In this document: piece after piece, positions 40,526-50,738 of the stretch | Layout: each line of letters begins with the position of its first letter | Position numbering within the stretch: the first letter of the stretch is position 1 | NCBI RefSeq assembly: GCF_000013385.1 | Contig: NC_007760.1 | Location: forward strand, 2,047,001-2,111,000 | From: Anaeromyxobacter dehalogenans 2CP-C | GTDB taxonomy: Bacteria; Myxococcota; Myxococcia; Myxococcales; Anaeromyxobacteraceae | Length of the DNA: 64,000 nt | Direction: 5' to 3' | Position numbers and translations under genes: made by a program | Notes under the pieces: model-generated | The model's database searches: none | Told to the model about the DNA's origin: nothing | What the model saw: the letters and a program-made list of their open reading frames with translations, nothing else

Positions 40526-41500
40526 TCAGTACGCGACCACCTCGCGGATGGCCTTCAGGATGCGCGGCGCGCGCGGCAGGTACTCGTTCTCGAGCGTGTA
40601 CGGGAACGGCGTGTCGAAGCCGGTGACGCGCGCCACCGGCGCCTCCAGGTGCAGGAAGCAGCGCTCCTGGATCAGCGCGGCGATCTCCGCGCCGAACCCG
40701 CAGGTGCGCGGCGCCTCGTGCACCACGATGGCGCGGCCGGTCTTCGACACCGAGGCCACGATGGTCTCGAGATCGAGCGGCTGGAGCGAGCGCAGGTCGA
40801 TGACCTCGCAGTCGTACCCCTCGGCCGCCGCCTCGCGCGCGGCCTGATCCACCTCGTGCCACATCGAGCCCCAGGCCATCACCGTCACCTGGTTGCCGGG
40901 GCGCGTGATCTTCGCCTTGCCGAGCGGCTCGGCGTACTCGCCCTCGGGGACGTCGCCCTTGGCGGCGCGGTAGACGCGCTTCGGCTCGAAGAACAGCACC
41001 GGGTCCGGGTCGCGGATGGCGCTGATGAGGAGCCCCTTGGCGTCGTAGGGGTTGGACGGGACGACCACCTTCAGGCCGGCGGTGTGGATGAACATCGCCT
41101 CCGGCGACTGCGAGTGGTAGTGGCCGCCCTTGATGCCGCCGCCGTACGGCGTGCGGATGACCATGGGGCAGGCGTACTGGCCGCCGGAGCGGTAGCGGTA
41201 CTTCGCCACCTCGTTCACGATCTGGTCGAACGCCGGGAAGATGAAGTCGGCGAACTGGATCTCCGGCACCGGCTTCAGGCCGTAGAGCGCCATGCCCACC
41301 GCGGTGCCGATGATGCCGCCCTCGGCGAGCGGGGTGTCGATGACGCGGTCGGCGCCGAACTCGTCGTAGAGCCCCTGCGTGGCGCGGAACACGCCGCCGA
41401 ACTTGCCGACGTCCTCGCCCAGCACCACCACGTCCGGATCCTTGCGCATCTCGATCCGGAGCGCGTCGTTGACCGCCTGGATGATGTTCATGGTGGGCAT
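40526..41500 (-). CDS. 2-oxoacid dehydrogenase E1 beta subunit
   Basis: A 324-residue ThDP-binding subunit. MNIIQAVNDALRIEMRKDPD, VVVLGEDVGKFGGVFRATQG and RVIDTPLAEGGIIGTAVGMA are hallmark segments, including the Glu that contacts the thiazolium (LGED). RTPYGGGIKGGHYHSQSPEA and FLHLEAPVARVTGFDTPFPY close the fold. It works with the E1 alpha gene 14 bases upstream to decarboxylate a 2-oxoacid and reductively acylate lipoate. Length and motifs are normal. Confidence 0.92.
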   Translation of the reverse strand: MPTMNIIQAVNDALRIEMRKDPDVVVLGEDVGKFGGVFRATQGLYDEFGADRVIDTPLAEGGIIGTAVGMALYGLKPVPEIQFADFIFPAFDQIVNEVAKYRYRSGGQYACPMVIRTPYGGGIKGGHYHSQSPEAMFIHTAGLKVVVPSNPYDAKGLLISAIRDPDPVLFFEPKRVYRAAKGDVPEGEYAEPLGKAKITRPGNQVTVMAWGSMWHEVDQAAREAAAEGYDCEVIDLRSLQPLDLETIVASVSKTGRAIVVHEAPRTCGFGAEIAALIQERCFLHLEAPVARVTGFDTPFPYTLENEYLPRAPRILKAIREVVAY

Positions 41501-41513
41501 GCGGCCCCCTGTA

Positions 41514-42707
41514 TCACGCGTCGGAGTGGCGCGGGTTCGCCGCGCGCGGGTCCGCGGCCACCGCCGCCTCGATCTCGGCGAGCTGCTCGCGCTGCTGCCA
41601 GAGCGGCTCCTCGTACACGTCGGCGAACAGCGTCTCGATGGGCGGCTTGGCCGGGAACGCCTCGGCCTCCTTCAGCGCCTGCTGGATCTGCTCGCGCACC
41701 TCGTCGCGGAGCGCGGCGTCCTGCGCCTCGTCGAGCGCGCCGCGCTTCGAGAGGTAGCGGCGCATGCGCAGGATCGGGTCCTTGCGCTTCCAGGGCTCGA
41801 CCAGCTCGGCCGGCCGGTACGCGCGCGGGTCGTCGGAGGTCGAGTGGCCCTCGATGCGGTAGGTCACGCACTCGAGCAGCGTCGGGCCCTCGCCGGCGGC
41901 GGCGCGCGCCCGCGCCCGCCGGGTGGCGGCGTACACCGCGAGCAGGTCGTTCCCGTCCACGCGCTCGCCGCGCATGCCGTAGGCGATGGCCTTCTGCGCG
42001 ATGGTCTCGGAGGCGGTCTGCCGCTCGCGCGGCACGCTGATGGCCCAGCCGTTGTTGCGGCACACGAACACCACCGGGATCTTCCGCACCGCCGCGAAGT
42101 TCAGGCCGGTGTGGAAGTCGTGCGCGCTGGTGGCGCCCTCGCCGAAGTAGGTGATGGCGACCATCTCCTCGCCCTTCAGCTTCGCCGCCCAGGCGCCGCC
42201 CATGGCCTGCGAGACCTGGGTGGCGATGGGCGAGCTGATCGAGGTGAAGCGGCCCGGCCGCCACGCCTCGTGGCAGGGCATCTGCCGGCCCTTCATGGCG
42301 TCGCCGCCGTTGCCGAACAGGTCGCAGACGAAGGTGACGAGCGGCATGCCGCGCAGCAGCGCGGCCCCGTGCTCGCGGTAGCACGGGTAGATCCAGTCGC
42401 GCTCGTCCATGGCCGCGGCCGTGCCGAGCACGGTGGCCTCCTCGCCGATCGACCCGATGTAGAAGCCGATCCGGCCCTGGCGCTGGAGCGTGATCATCCG
42501 CTCGTCGAGCGCCCGGTTCAGCACCATCCACCGGTACAGCCGCAGGGCCTCCGCGTCCGGCAGGACCACCTCGTCCGGATCGGCGGTGCCGTCCTCGCGG
42601 ATGACCGTGTGGAGCGGGAACTCCTTCAGGAACCGGCCGGGCTCGTAGTCCCGTGCCTCGCGCGGGTGATGCCTCGTCGGCGGACCCACCACGTGCTCTC
42701 GGCGCAT
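41514..42707 (-). CDS. 2-oxoacid dehydrogenase E1 alpha subunit, branched-chain type
   Basis: A 397-residue subunit. RQGRIGFYIGSIGEEATVLG is the segment typical of branched-chain 2-oxoacid E1 alpha. TYFGEGATSAHDFHTGLNFA followed by VFVCRNNGWAIS is the Mg/ThDP motif (GEG...NN), and TYRIEGHSTSDDPRAYRP is the phosphorylation-loop region. With E1 beta, E2 and lpd it forms a complete complex for acyl-CoA formation, here probably from Val, Leu and Ile keto-acids, giving branched-chain fatty acid primers common in myxobacteria. The start ATG is at 42707. The substrate is inferred from similarity of wording only. Confidence 0.9.
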   Translation of the reverse strand: MRREHVVGPPTRHHPREARDYEPGRFLKEFPLHTVIREDGTADPDEVVLPDAEALRLYRWMVLNRALDERMITLQRQGRIGFYIGSIGEEATVLGTAAAMDERDWIYPCYREHGAALLRGMPLVTFVCDLFGNGGDAMKGRQMPCHEAWRPGRFTSISSPIATQVSQAMGGAWAAKLKGEEMVAITYFGEGATSAHDFHTGLNFAAVRKIPVVFVCRNNGWAISVPRERQTASETIAQKAIAYGMRGERVDGNDLLAVYAATRRARARAAAGEGPTLLECVTYRIEGHSTSDDPRAYRPAELVEPWKRKDPILRMRRYLSKRGALDEAQDAALRDEVREQIQQALKEAEAFPAKPPIETLFADVYEEPLWQQREQLAEIEAAVAADPRAANPRHSDA

Positions 42708-42721
42708 GCTCGCTCCTGTCG

Positions 42722-43702
42722 TCAGCGGGGCTTCGTCCTCGACTCGATCTCGCCGCGCAGGAACAGCTCCGCCGCGCGGTACGACGATCGGACCAGCGGG
42801 CCGCTCGCCACGTACCGGAACCCGAGGGCGAGCCCCTGGTCCCGGTACGCCGCGAAGCGCTCGGGCGACACGTACTCCACCACCGGAAGGTGCCAGGCGC
42901 TCGGGCGCAGGTACTGGCCGAGCGTGAGGATCTCGACGCCGTTCGCGCGGAGGTCCCGCATCGCCTCGACCACCTCGGCCTCCTGCTCGCCCAGGCCGAC
43001 CATGATCGACGACTTCGTGACCACCTGCGGGAACTCGCGCTTCATCTGCGCGAGCACGCCGAGCGTCTGGTCGTAGGTGGCCTTCGCGTCGCGGACCGCC
43101 GGCGTGAGGCGGCGCACGGTCTCGAGGTTGTTCGCGAAGACGTCCGGCGCGGCGCGGCCGACCGTGCGCACGGCCGCGGGGTCGCCCCGGAAGTCCGGCG
43201 TCAGCACCTCGACGAGCAGCCCGGGGATCTCCTTCAGCCGCCGGATCGCGTCGGCGAAGTGCGCGGCGCCGCCGTCCGGCAGGTCGTCGCGGTCCACGCT
43301 GGTCACGACGATGTAGTCGAGCCCCAGCTCGGCGATGGCCGCGGCCAGGTGGCGCGGCTCGTCGGGATCGAGCGCCGGCGGGTGCGCGGCCGTCTTCACG
43401 TTGCAGAAGCGGCAGCCGCGCGTGCACACGTCGCCCATCAGCATGACGGTCGCGGTGCCGCCGCCCCAGCACTCCGCCACGTTCGGGCAGTGCGCCTCGG
43501 CGCAGACGGTGTGGAGCTGGAGCCCCTTCAGCGTCTCCCGGACCTTCTGGTAGCGCTCGCCCCCCGGCACGTTCACCCGGAGCCAGCTCGGCTTCTTGGC
43601 GTCCATCGGGATGCCGCGCTCGCGCATCGCGGTCGCGATGTCGCGCCGCGAGGTGGGCGCCTCGGTGCCGAGGACCGGCAGGCTGCTGCGGGGTACGCTC
43701 AT
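42722..43702 (-). CDS. lipA: Lipoyl synthase
   Basis: A 326-residue radical SAM enzyme inserting two sulfurs into octanoyl groups. The auxiliary-cluster motif [13 protein letters not shown] and the SAM-cluster motif [12 protein letters not shown] are intact, as is the C-terminal region ([19 protein letters not shown], then [11 protein letters not shown] with the RSSY Ser). Length is normal. It is first in the minus-strand operon, 14 bases above E1 alpha, so lipoate synthesis and its client complex are co-expressed. Confidence 0.95.
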   Translation of the reverse strand: MSVPRSSLPVLGTEAPTSRRDIATAMRERGIPMDAKKPSWLRVNVPGGERYQKVRETLKGLQLHTVCAEAHCPNVAECWGGGTATVMLMGDVCTRGCRFCNVKTAAHPPALDPDEPRHLAAAIAELGLDYIVVTSVDRDDLPDGGAAHFADAIRRLKEIPGLLVEVLTPDFRGDPAAVRTVGRAAPDVFANNLETVRRLTPAVRDAKATYDQTLGVLAQMKREFPQVVTKSSIMVGLGEQEAEVVEAMRDLRANGVEILTLGQYLRPSAWHLPVVEYVSPERFAAYRDQGLALGFRYVASGPLVRSSYRAAELFLRGEIESRTKPR

Positions 43703-43784
43703 TGCGCCGCCGATGTAGCGATGGGTTCGAGCCGGGTCAAGACGCGCCGCTCCTTTGGTCGCCCGCCCCCAGCTACCCTACACA

Positions 43785-43811
43785 TTGGGGAGCGTACCTG
43801 CATGCTATACT
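43785..43811 (+). promoter_or_regulatory. Possible promoter of the HD-GYP gene
   Basis: TTGGGG (43785-43790) and TATACT (43806-43811) are separated by 15 bases, 48 bases above the ATG at 43860. The -10 box is good, the spacer is short, so this is tentative. Confidence 0.35.
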
Positions 43812-43859
43812 CCGCGCGCTTCTCCCCTCTTGGGTTCGCCCAGTCCGCCCCGGTTCCGA

Positions 43860-44933
43860 ATGACGGAGATCGCCCCCGAAGCCACCCGGATCCTGATCGT
43901 GGACGATGACGCCGCGGTGCGGGACGTCATCACGGTGCTCCTCCGCGAGGAAGGATACGTCTGCACCACGGTCGCGAGCGCCGAGGCGGCGCTGGACGAG
44001 GCGCGCAAGACCGACTACCCGCTCGTCATCAGCGACGTGCGCATGCCGGCGCGCGACGGGTTCTGGCTGCTCGAGCAGATGCGCGAGGCCTCGCCCGACA
44101 CCGCGGTCATCATGCTGACCGCGTACGGCGACACCGAGGCGGCGGTCGAGTGCCTGCGCAACGGCGCGGCCGACTACCTGCTGAAGCCGCCGAAGGTCAC
44201 CGAGCTCATCCGGGCGATCGAGCGGGCGCTCGGCCGGCGGCGGCTGGAGCTGGCGCGCGGGCGGTACCGGCGCAGCCTCGAGAACCGGGTCAAGGAGAAG
44301 ACCGCCGAGCTCTCCCGCACGCTGCACGACCTCGAGAGCACCTACTCGCAGACGCTGTGGACGCTGGTGGCCGCGCTCGACGCGCGCGAGCACGAGACCA
44401 GCGACCACTCGCAGCGCGTGGTCCGCTACACGCTCGCGATCGCCCGGCGGGTGGGCCTACCAGAGTCCGCGCTCCCGGACGTCGGCCGCGGCGCGCTGCT
44501 GCACGACATCGGCAAGATCGGCGTGCCCGACGCGATCCTGCTGAAGCCGGGCAAGCTGACGCCGGAGGAGTGGACCGAGATGCGGAAGCACCCGCAGATC
44601 GGGTTCAACATCCTGAAGAGCGTGGACTTCCTGCAGGTGCCCGCCGAGATGGTGCTCTGCCACCAGGAGCGCTTCGACGGCGGCGGCTACCCGCGCGGCC
44701 TCTCCGGCGAGGCCATCCCGCTCTCGGCCCGCATCTTCGCCATCGCCGACTGCTTCGACGCGATGACCAGCGACCGGCCCTACCGCAAGCGCACCTCCAC
44801 CGAGAACGCCCGCAAGGAGATCCTGCGCTGCGCCGGGACGCAGTTCGACCCGCGGGCCGCCGACGCGTTCCTGTCGCTCTCCGAGGACGAGCTGCTGGAG
44901 CTGTCGCGGCCGTCGGACGAGCGGCCCATCTGA
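43860..44933 (+). CDS. Response regulator with HD-GYP phosphodiesterase output
   Basis: A 357-residue two-domain protein. Residues 10-125 are a receiver domain: ILIVDDDAAVRD with the acidic pocket, LVISDVRMPARDG with the phospho-accepting Asp, and LTAYGDTEAA and LLKPPKV. After a helical linker (135-165), residues 170-345 are an HD-GYP domain: LLHDIGKIGVPD carries the HD pair and CHQERFDGGGYPRGLSGEAI the GYP loop. HD-GYP proteins hydrolyse cyclic di-GMP. All motifs look intact, so active signalling is likely. No histidine kinase gene is adjacent, so its partner lies elsewhere. Confidence 0.92.
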   Translation: MTEIAPEATRILIVDDDAAVRDVITVLLREEGYVCTTVASAEAALDEARKTDYPLVISDVRMPARDGFWLLEQMREASPDTAVIMLTAYGDTEAAVECLRNGAADYLLKPPKVTELIRAIERALGRRRLELARGRYRRSLENRVKEKTAELSRTLHDLESTYSQTLWTLVAALDAREHETSDHSQRVVRYTLAIARRVGLPESALPDVGRGALLHDIGKIGVPDAILLKPGKLTPEEWTEMRKHPQIGFNILKSVDFLQVPAEMVLCHQERFDGGGYPRGLSGEAIPLSARIFAIADCFDAMTSDRPYRKRTSTENARKEILRCAGTQFDPRAADAFLSLSEDELLELSRPSDERPI

Positions 44934-45006
44934 ATCCGCGCTGCGCGCCCCCGCGCAGGCCGCCCGGTGGCTTTCTCCTCCCCCCGCGGTGGTGGTATGA
45001 GGCGCC

Positions 45007-46011
45007 GTGCTCCAGGAACCCCCCTCCCCGGCCGTCGCGCCGCTCGTGGACGGCCAGGGTCGCCGGATCGTCTACCTCCGGCTCTCCCTCACCGATCGCT
45101 GCAACTTCCGGTGCAGCTACTGCTCGCCGGCCGCGCCGGAGACGCACGAGGACCCGCTCGCCCGCGACGAGGTCGCGCGGCTGGTCCGCATCTTCGGCGG
45201 CCTCGGCATCCGGCGCGTGCGCCTGACCGGCGGCGAGCCCACGCTCCGCCGCGACGTGCTGGACGTGATCCGCGAGGTGGCGCGCGCCCCCGGCATCGAG
45301 GAGGTGGCGCTCACCACGAACGGCCACCTGCTCCAGTCGCTCGCCGGCCCGCTCCGCGAGGCGGGCGTCACGCGGCTCAACGTCTCGCTCGACACGCTCG
45401 ACGCGGAGAAGCTGCACCGCATCGCCGGCCGCGCCGCGACGCTGGAGCGGATCGTGGCCGGGATCGAGGCCGCCTACCGGGCCGGCTTCGCCTCGGTGAA
45501 GCTGAACGTGGTGGTGGTGCGCGGCCAGAACGACGACGAGCTGGGCGCGCTGGCCCGCTTCGCCTGGGGGTTCGGCGCCACCGCCCGCTTCATCGAGCTG
45601 ATGCCGTTCGGCCCCGGGAGGCCGGTGCCCACCGCCGAGGTGAAGCGGCTGCTCGAGGCGCAGGGCGTCCGGCTCGAGCCCGACGCCACGCGCGGCTGGG
45701 GCCCCGCCTACCACATGCGCGGCACCGCCGAGCACGAGGGCCGGACCGTCACCGGCCTGGTCGGCTTCATCGGCGCCATGACCGAGAACTTCTGCGACGG
45801 CTGCAACCGCGTCCGGGTCGGCGCCGACGGCTCGCTGCGCGCCTGCCTGGGCGGCCGCGAGCGGCTCGGGCTGAAGGAGCTGCTGCGGGGCGGCGCGACC
45901 GACGCGGAGATCGCGGCGGCCATCCGCGCGGCGCTGCTCGGCAAGGGCGAGCGCCACGAGATGGAGCGCGGCGGCGACGGGCTGCTGCCCATGATCGGGA
46001 CCGGCGGGTAG
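45007..46011 (+). CDS. moaA: GTP 3',8-cyclase MoaA
   Basis: A 334-residue radical SAM enzyme, first step of molybdenum cofactor synthesis. LRLSLTDRCNFRCSYCSP holds the N-terminal cluster, FCDGCNRVRVGADGSLRACL the C-terminal cluster ligands (C-x2-C...C), and the protein ends in the conserved Gly-Gly (MIGTGG) needed for activity. MPFGPGRPVPTAE and VTGLVGFIGAMTENF fit MoaA. GTG start at 45007. No other moa genes are adjacent. Confidence 0.95.
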   Translation: MLQEPPSPAVAPLVDGQGRRIVYLRLSLTDRCNFRCSYCSPAAPETHEDPLARDEVARLVRIFGGLGIRRVRLTGGEPTLRRDVLDVIREVARAPGIEEVALTTNGHLLQSLAGPLREAGVTRLNVSLDTLDAEKLHRIAGRAATLERIVAGIEAAYRAGFASVKLNVVVVRGQNDDELGALARFAWGFGATARFIELMPFGPGRPVPTAEVKRLLEAQGVRLEPDATRGWGPAYHMRGTAEHEGRTVTGLVGFIGAMTENFCDGCNRVRVGADGSLRACLGGRERLGLKELLRGGATDAEIAAAIRAALLGKGERHEMERGGDGLLPMIGTGG

Positions 46012-46022
46012 CGCGGTCGCCG

Positions 46023-47192
46023 TCAGTCGCGGAGCTCGAGGCGGAGCGGCGGGGTGCGCACCGTGCGGAGCCCCCCGGGGCGCAGCGGATCCGGCTCCTC
46101 GCGCTCGAGGAACGTCACCTCGAGCGCGCGCTCCCGCAGGTCGTAGATCCCGTGCCACAGCGTCCGATCCGCGGGCAGCTCGCCGGGGCCGCCGGGCGGC
46201 TCCACGAACGCCCGCGCCGCCGCCGCCGCGAGCGCCGGGGGCGTCCACGGGGCGGTGGCCTCCGCCAGCGCGCCGCGCAGCGCCCGCCAGCGCGCGTAGG
46301 TGCCCGAGGGCCCGGGCCCGGCCGGCAGCGGCTCGTCCTCCGGGTGGCGGTGCAGCGCGTGGTTGGTGAGCACGAGCGGGAGGCCGGCCGCCTCCAGCAG
46401 GTGCGCGCGGTTGCGGCCCAGGCCCACCTCGAACGCGAACGCGTCGCCGTGGCGGTCCGCCACCAGCCAGTGCACCGGGTACGCGGCGTAGTGGTGCTTG
46501 GCCGCGAGCAGCGCCTCGCGCGCCTGGATCGCGTTCGCGCAGGTCTCGAGCACGTGGCGCCCGAGCTGCAGCTCGTCGAGGCCGACCGGCTCCGCCTCCG
46601 GCTCGAGCGGACGCGCCTCGGCCGCCTCCACGTCGGAGGCGGCCACCACCGCCAGCCCCTCCGCGTTGATCCCGTCGAGCGCGCCGCCGAGCAGGTCGAA
46701 CGCCACCATCGCGAGCGTGGCGTGCCCGTCGCTCGGGTGCAGCTCGAGCAGGTAGGGCCGGTCGGCGCCCGGCCCGCAGCCCCGCGGCCGGTTCCCGCAC
46801 GGCATGGCGTGGTCGAACGCGCGCGAGACGAGCGGGTGGCCGCCGGCGGCGTCGCGCGGCGGCACGAACGCGGCGGAGCAGCCGGCGACGGGCGGCGGCG
46901 AGCCCAGGCGCGAGACGTCGTAGGCGTCGTCCGCCGCGTCCACCCCGAACGCGTCCGCGGCCCCGCGCACGCGCTCGTGGAGCACCGGCGCGTTCCGCCG
47001 GAGCCACTCCGCCTGCACGCGGACGCGCAGCGGATCGCGCGCGGCGGTCGCCTCCACGCCGTAGCGGGTCCGGGCGATCTCCCCGAGGTGGCGCCCGATG
47101 GCGCGGTTCGAGCCGCGCAGCACCAGGTGGTGGACGACGAGCGCGCCGCCGTCGCCGCCCGCGACGATCCGCTCCTCCACCCTCGCAGCCAT
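46023..47192 (-). CDS. C45-type acyltransferase/hydrolase (acyl-CoA:6-APA acyltransferase-like)
   Basis: A 389-residue protein of the Ntn-hydrolase fold. VAGCSAAFVPPRDAAGGHPL places Cys105 after a cleavable GC bond typical of peptidase family C45, whose members autocleave to expose an N-terminal Cys. GINAEGLAVVAASDVE and LPLVLTNHALH are the Asn-containing segments that complete the active site, and the C-terminal DRTLWHGIYDLRERALEVTF fits too. The family covers 6-APA acyltransferase-like proteins and many uncharacterised hydrolases. The substrate is unknown. It is convergent with moaA. Confidence 0.78.
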   Translation of the reverse strand: MAARVEERIVAGGDGGALVVHHLVLRGSNRAIGRHLGEIARTRYGVEATAARDPLRVRVQAEWLRRNAPVLHERVRGAADAFGVDAADDAYDVSRLGSPPPVAGCSAAFVPPRDAAGGHPLVSRAFDHAMPCGNRPRGCGPGADRPYLLELHPSDGHATLAMVAFDLLGGALDGINAEGLAVVAASDVEAAEARPLEPEAEPVGLDELQLGRHVLETCANAIQAREALLAAKHHYAAYPVHWLVADRHGDAFAFEVGLGRNRAHLLEAAGLPLVLTNHALHRHPEDEPLPAGPGPSGTYARWRALRGALAEATAPWTPPALAAAAARAFVEPPGGPGELPADRTLWHGIYDLRERALEVTFLEREEPDPLRPGGLRTVRTPPLRLELRD

Positions 47193-47326
47193 GAGCGCCT
47201 CCCGCGGGAGACACTAGGCCGGCCGAGGGCGCTCCGGGGGCACCGCTGGGGTCCCTGCCGAACGCGTGCGACCCCGCGCGCCGGCGGGCGAGCGGGCGGG
47301 CGCCCGGCGGCGCGGTGGCGACGCGA

Positions 47327-47749
47327 CTAGGCGGCCGCGGCGCGCGGACGGATGTTCGCGCGGATCCACTCGATGATCGCCTGGGTGGAGGAGCCGGGCA
47401 GGAACACCTCGGCGGTCCCCTTCTCCTTCAGGCGCGGCACGTCGTCCTGCGGGATGATCCCGCCGCCGAACACCACGATGTCCCCGGCGCCCTTCTCCTT
47501 CAGCAGCTCGATCACCGCGGGGAAGAGCGTCATGTGGGCGCCGGACATGATGGACAGCCCGATCGCGTCCACGTCCTCCTGGACCGCGGCGGCCACGATC
47601 ATCTCCGGCGTCTGGTGCAGGCCGGTGTAGATGACCTCGAAGCCGCCGTCGCGCAGGGCGCGGGCGATGATCTTCGCGCCGCGATCGTGGCCGTCCAGGC
47701 CCGGCTTGGCGACGAGGATGCGGAGGGGGCGCTCGGTGGCGGGGCTCAT
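47327..47749 (-). CDS. Methylmalonyl-CoA mutase, cobalamin-binding subunit
   Basis: A 140-residue B12-binding protein. [20 protein letters not shown] contains DxHxxG whose His coordinates cobalt, [11 protein letters not shown] and [11 protein letters not shown] the other base-off motifs. It is the small subunit of two-part mutases, the large part being encoded at 48568-50334. A methyltransferase gene sits between and overlaps this start by four bases (47746-47749). The mutase interconverts succinyl-CoA and methylmalonyl-CoA. Confidence 0.9.
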   Translation of the reverse strand: MSPATERPLRILVAKPGLDGHDRGAKIIARALRDGGFEVIYTGLHQTPEMIVAAAVQEDVDAIGLSIMSGAHMTLFPAVIELLKEKGAGDIVVFGGGIIPQDDVPRLKEKGTAEVFLPGSSTQAIIEWIRANIRPRAAAA

Positions 47750-48540
47750 GTGATCGGCTTCTCCAAGAGGGCGATGAGATCCGGCGCTTCGGGATCCAGC
47801 TCACGGCCCGGGTGCTCCCCCGCGCCGGTCGTGCTCGTCAGCTCCAGGACGCGGAGGCCGGCGCCAGCGGCCAGGGTCCTCCACTCGGAAGGCCTGTAGT
47901 ACCGCAACTCCGCCGTGCCCGCCAACACCGCGCCCGAGGGGCGGACCAGCCGGCGCTCGCACCGGTCCACCCCGGTGGCCGGGTCGAACTCGGAGGTCTC
48001 CTCCACCACGGAGCCGTCCGGCAGGGTGCGACGCGACGCGTCGCGCGGCTGGCGCGCGAGCCGGAGCGGGTTCGCGTGGTGGACGAGGAGCCGCCCGCCC
48101 GGCCGGATCGCGGCCGCCAGCGCCGCCAGGCAGGCGGCGTTCCCGGCGTCGTCGAACATGAACAGCGAGGCGTACCAGGAGAACGCGGCGTCGAAGGCGC
48201 CCGGCCGCAGCGGCAGCGCGCGGAGGTCGGCGCGGAGCCAGGCCGGGCCGGGCTCCCCGCCGGGCGCCGGGGTCGGCGTCGAGGCCCGGGCGCGCGCCAG
48301 GTACGCGGCGCTGCGCTCGAGCCCGACCACCGCGCGCACCCGCCCCGCCAGCGCCCGCGCGTGGCGCCCGTGCCCGCAGGCGAGGTCGAGCACGCGGTCG
48401 CGCGGGCCGAGCCGGAGCAGGCCGGCGATGACCTCGGCCTCCAGCGCCGTCAGGCGCGGGGTGAGCAGGTCGGCGATCGGCTCGAGGTAGAGCGCGCCGT
48501 AGTAGCCGTCGGACCAGTGCGGCGCCGGGGAGCCGTCCAC
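47746..48540 (-). CDS. SAM-dependent class I methyltransferase
   Basis: A 264-residue enzyme. [20 protein letters not shown] is motif I for [23 protein letters not shown] motif II-III, and [14 protein letters not shown] follows. The family uses SAM to methylate small molecules or macromolecules. The substrate cannot be told from this sequence. The gene lies inside the mutase operon, 28 bases after the large subunit stop and overlapping the B12 subunit start, so a role linked to propionyl/methylmalonyl metabolism or to cofactor modification is possible. This placement is uncommon and is treated in the findings. Confidence 0.82.
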   Translation of the reverse strand: MDGSPAPHWSDGYYGALYLEPIADLLTPRLTALEAEVIAGLLRLGPRDRVLDLACGHGRHARALAGRVRAVVGLERSAAYLARARASTPTPAPGGEPGPAWLRADLRALPLRPGAFDAAFSWYASLFMFDDAGNAACLAALAAAIRPGGRLLVHHANPLRLARQPRDASRRTLPDGSVVEETSEFDPATGVDRCERRLVRPSGAVLAGTAELRYYRPSEWRTLAAGAGLRVLELTSTTGAGEHPGRELDPEAPDLIALLEKPIT

Positions 48541-48567
48541 CCGGCCAGTGTACCGGAACGCGCCCCG

Positions 48568-50334
<1,767 letters not shown>

Positions 50335-50511
50335 GGATTCCCCTCGCTGTGAGCGCTGGCTGCCTCGCGCAGATCTAACCCGAGGGAGCGCGGCAGGTCA
50401 GGTCGCCACGCGGGGCCGCCGGAACCCGCGTTGCGAGACCGCTGCTCGCCGCGCCGCGCCGTCCCCGGTCGCCGCCCACCCAGCGGCCGGGCGGCCGGGC
50501 GCGCGCCGCGC

Positions 50512-50541
50512 TTGACGCGTTCCCGGCGAGAGGGATATGAA
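50512..50541 (+). promoter_or_regulatory. Sigma70-type promoter of tRNA-Met
   Basis: TTGACG (50512-50517) and TATGAA (50536-50541) with an 18-base spacer lie 19 bases before the tRNA 5' end at 50560. Confidence 0.65.
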
Positions 50542-50559
50542 CCCGCGTTCCGCAGGACC

Positions 50560-50633
50560 GGTGAGGTAGCTCAGTCGGCTAGAGCGAGGGTCTCATAATC
50601 CCTAGGTCGGGAGTTCGATTCTCCCCCTCACCA
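50560..50633 (+). tRNA. tRNA-Met(CAT), elongator type
   Basis: A complete cloverleaf: acceptor GGTGAGG/CCTCACC, D-arm GCTCAGTCGGCTAGAGC, anticodon loop CTCATAA with anticodon CAT, and T-arm GGGAG-TTCGATT-CTCCC. The discriminator is A and CCA is not encoded. The first pair G-C is closed, so it is not an initiator. Isoleucine-2 (lysidine) identity cannot be excluded. The 3' part from 50592 is the attachment site of the element that follows. It remains intact. Confidence 0.92.
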
Positions 50634-50635
50634 CT
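50592..50635. repeat. attL: 44-bp direct repeat in tRNA-Met
   Basis: This 44-bp sequence (second half of the tRNA plus two bases) recurs perfectly at 60995-61038. The pair marks the ends of the inserted element, the tRNA being kept functional on this side. Confidence 0.9.
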
Positions 50636-50640
50636 TCACA

Positions 50641-50697
50641 ACAGCCCGTAAGGACGCGGTTCTCGCCACAGATACTTGTGGCGAGCGTTCGGGCTGT
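50641..50697. repeat. Nested inverted repeat beside attL
   Basis: ACAGCCCG (50641-50648) pairs with CGGGCTGT (50690-50697), and inside it CTCGCCACA (50662-50670) pairs with TGTGGCGAG (50677-50685). It lies between the tRNA and the integrase and could terminate tRNA transcription or control the integrase. Confidence 0.55.
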
Positions 50698-50702
50698 GTT
50701 CC

Positions 50703-50727
50703 CTTCGTTACGCAGCCGTTACGTAAC
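50703..50727. promoter_or_regulatory. Candidate integrase arm-type site, left
   Basis: A 25-base segment containing CGTTACG twice and the palindrome GTTACGTAAC. It recurs with two mismatches at 60875-60899 near the other end in the same orientation. Paired sites inside both ends are typical of integrase arm or excisionase binding sites. Confidence 0.5.
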
Positions 50728-50738
50728 AGGGGGACGCC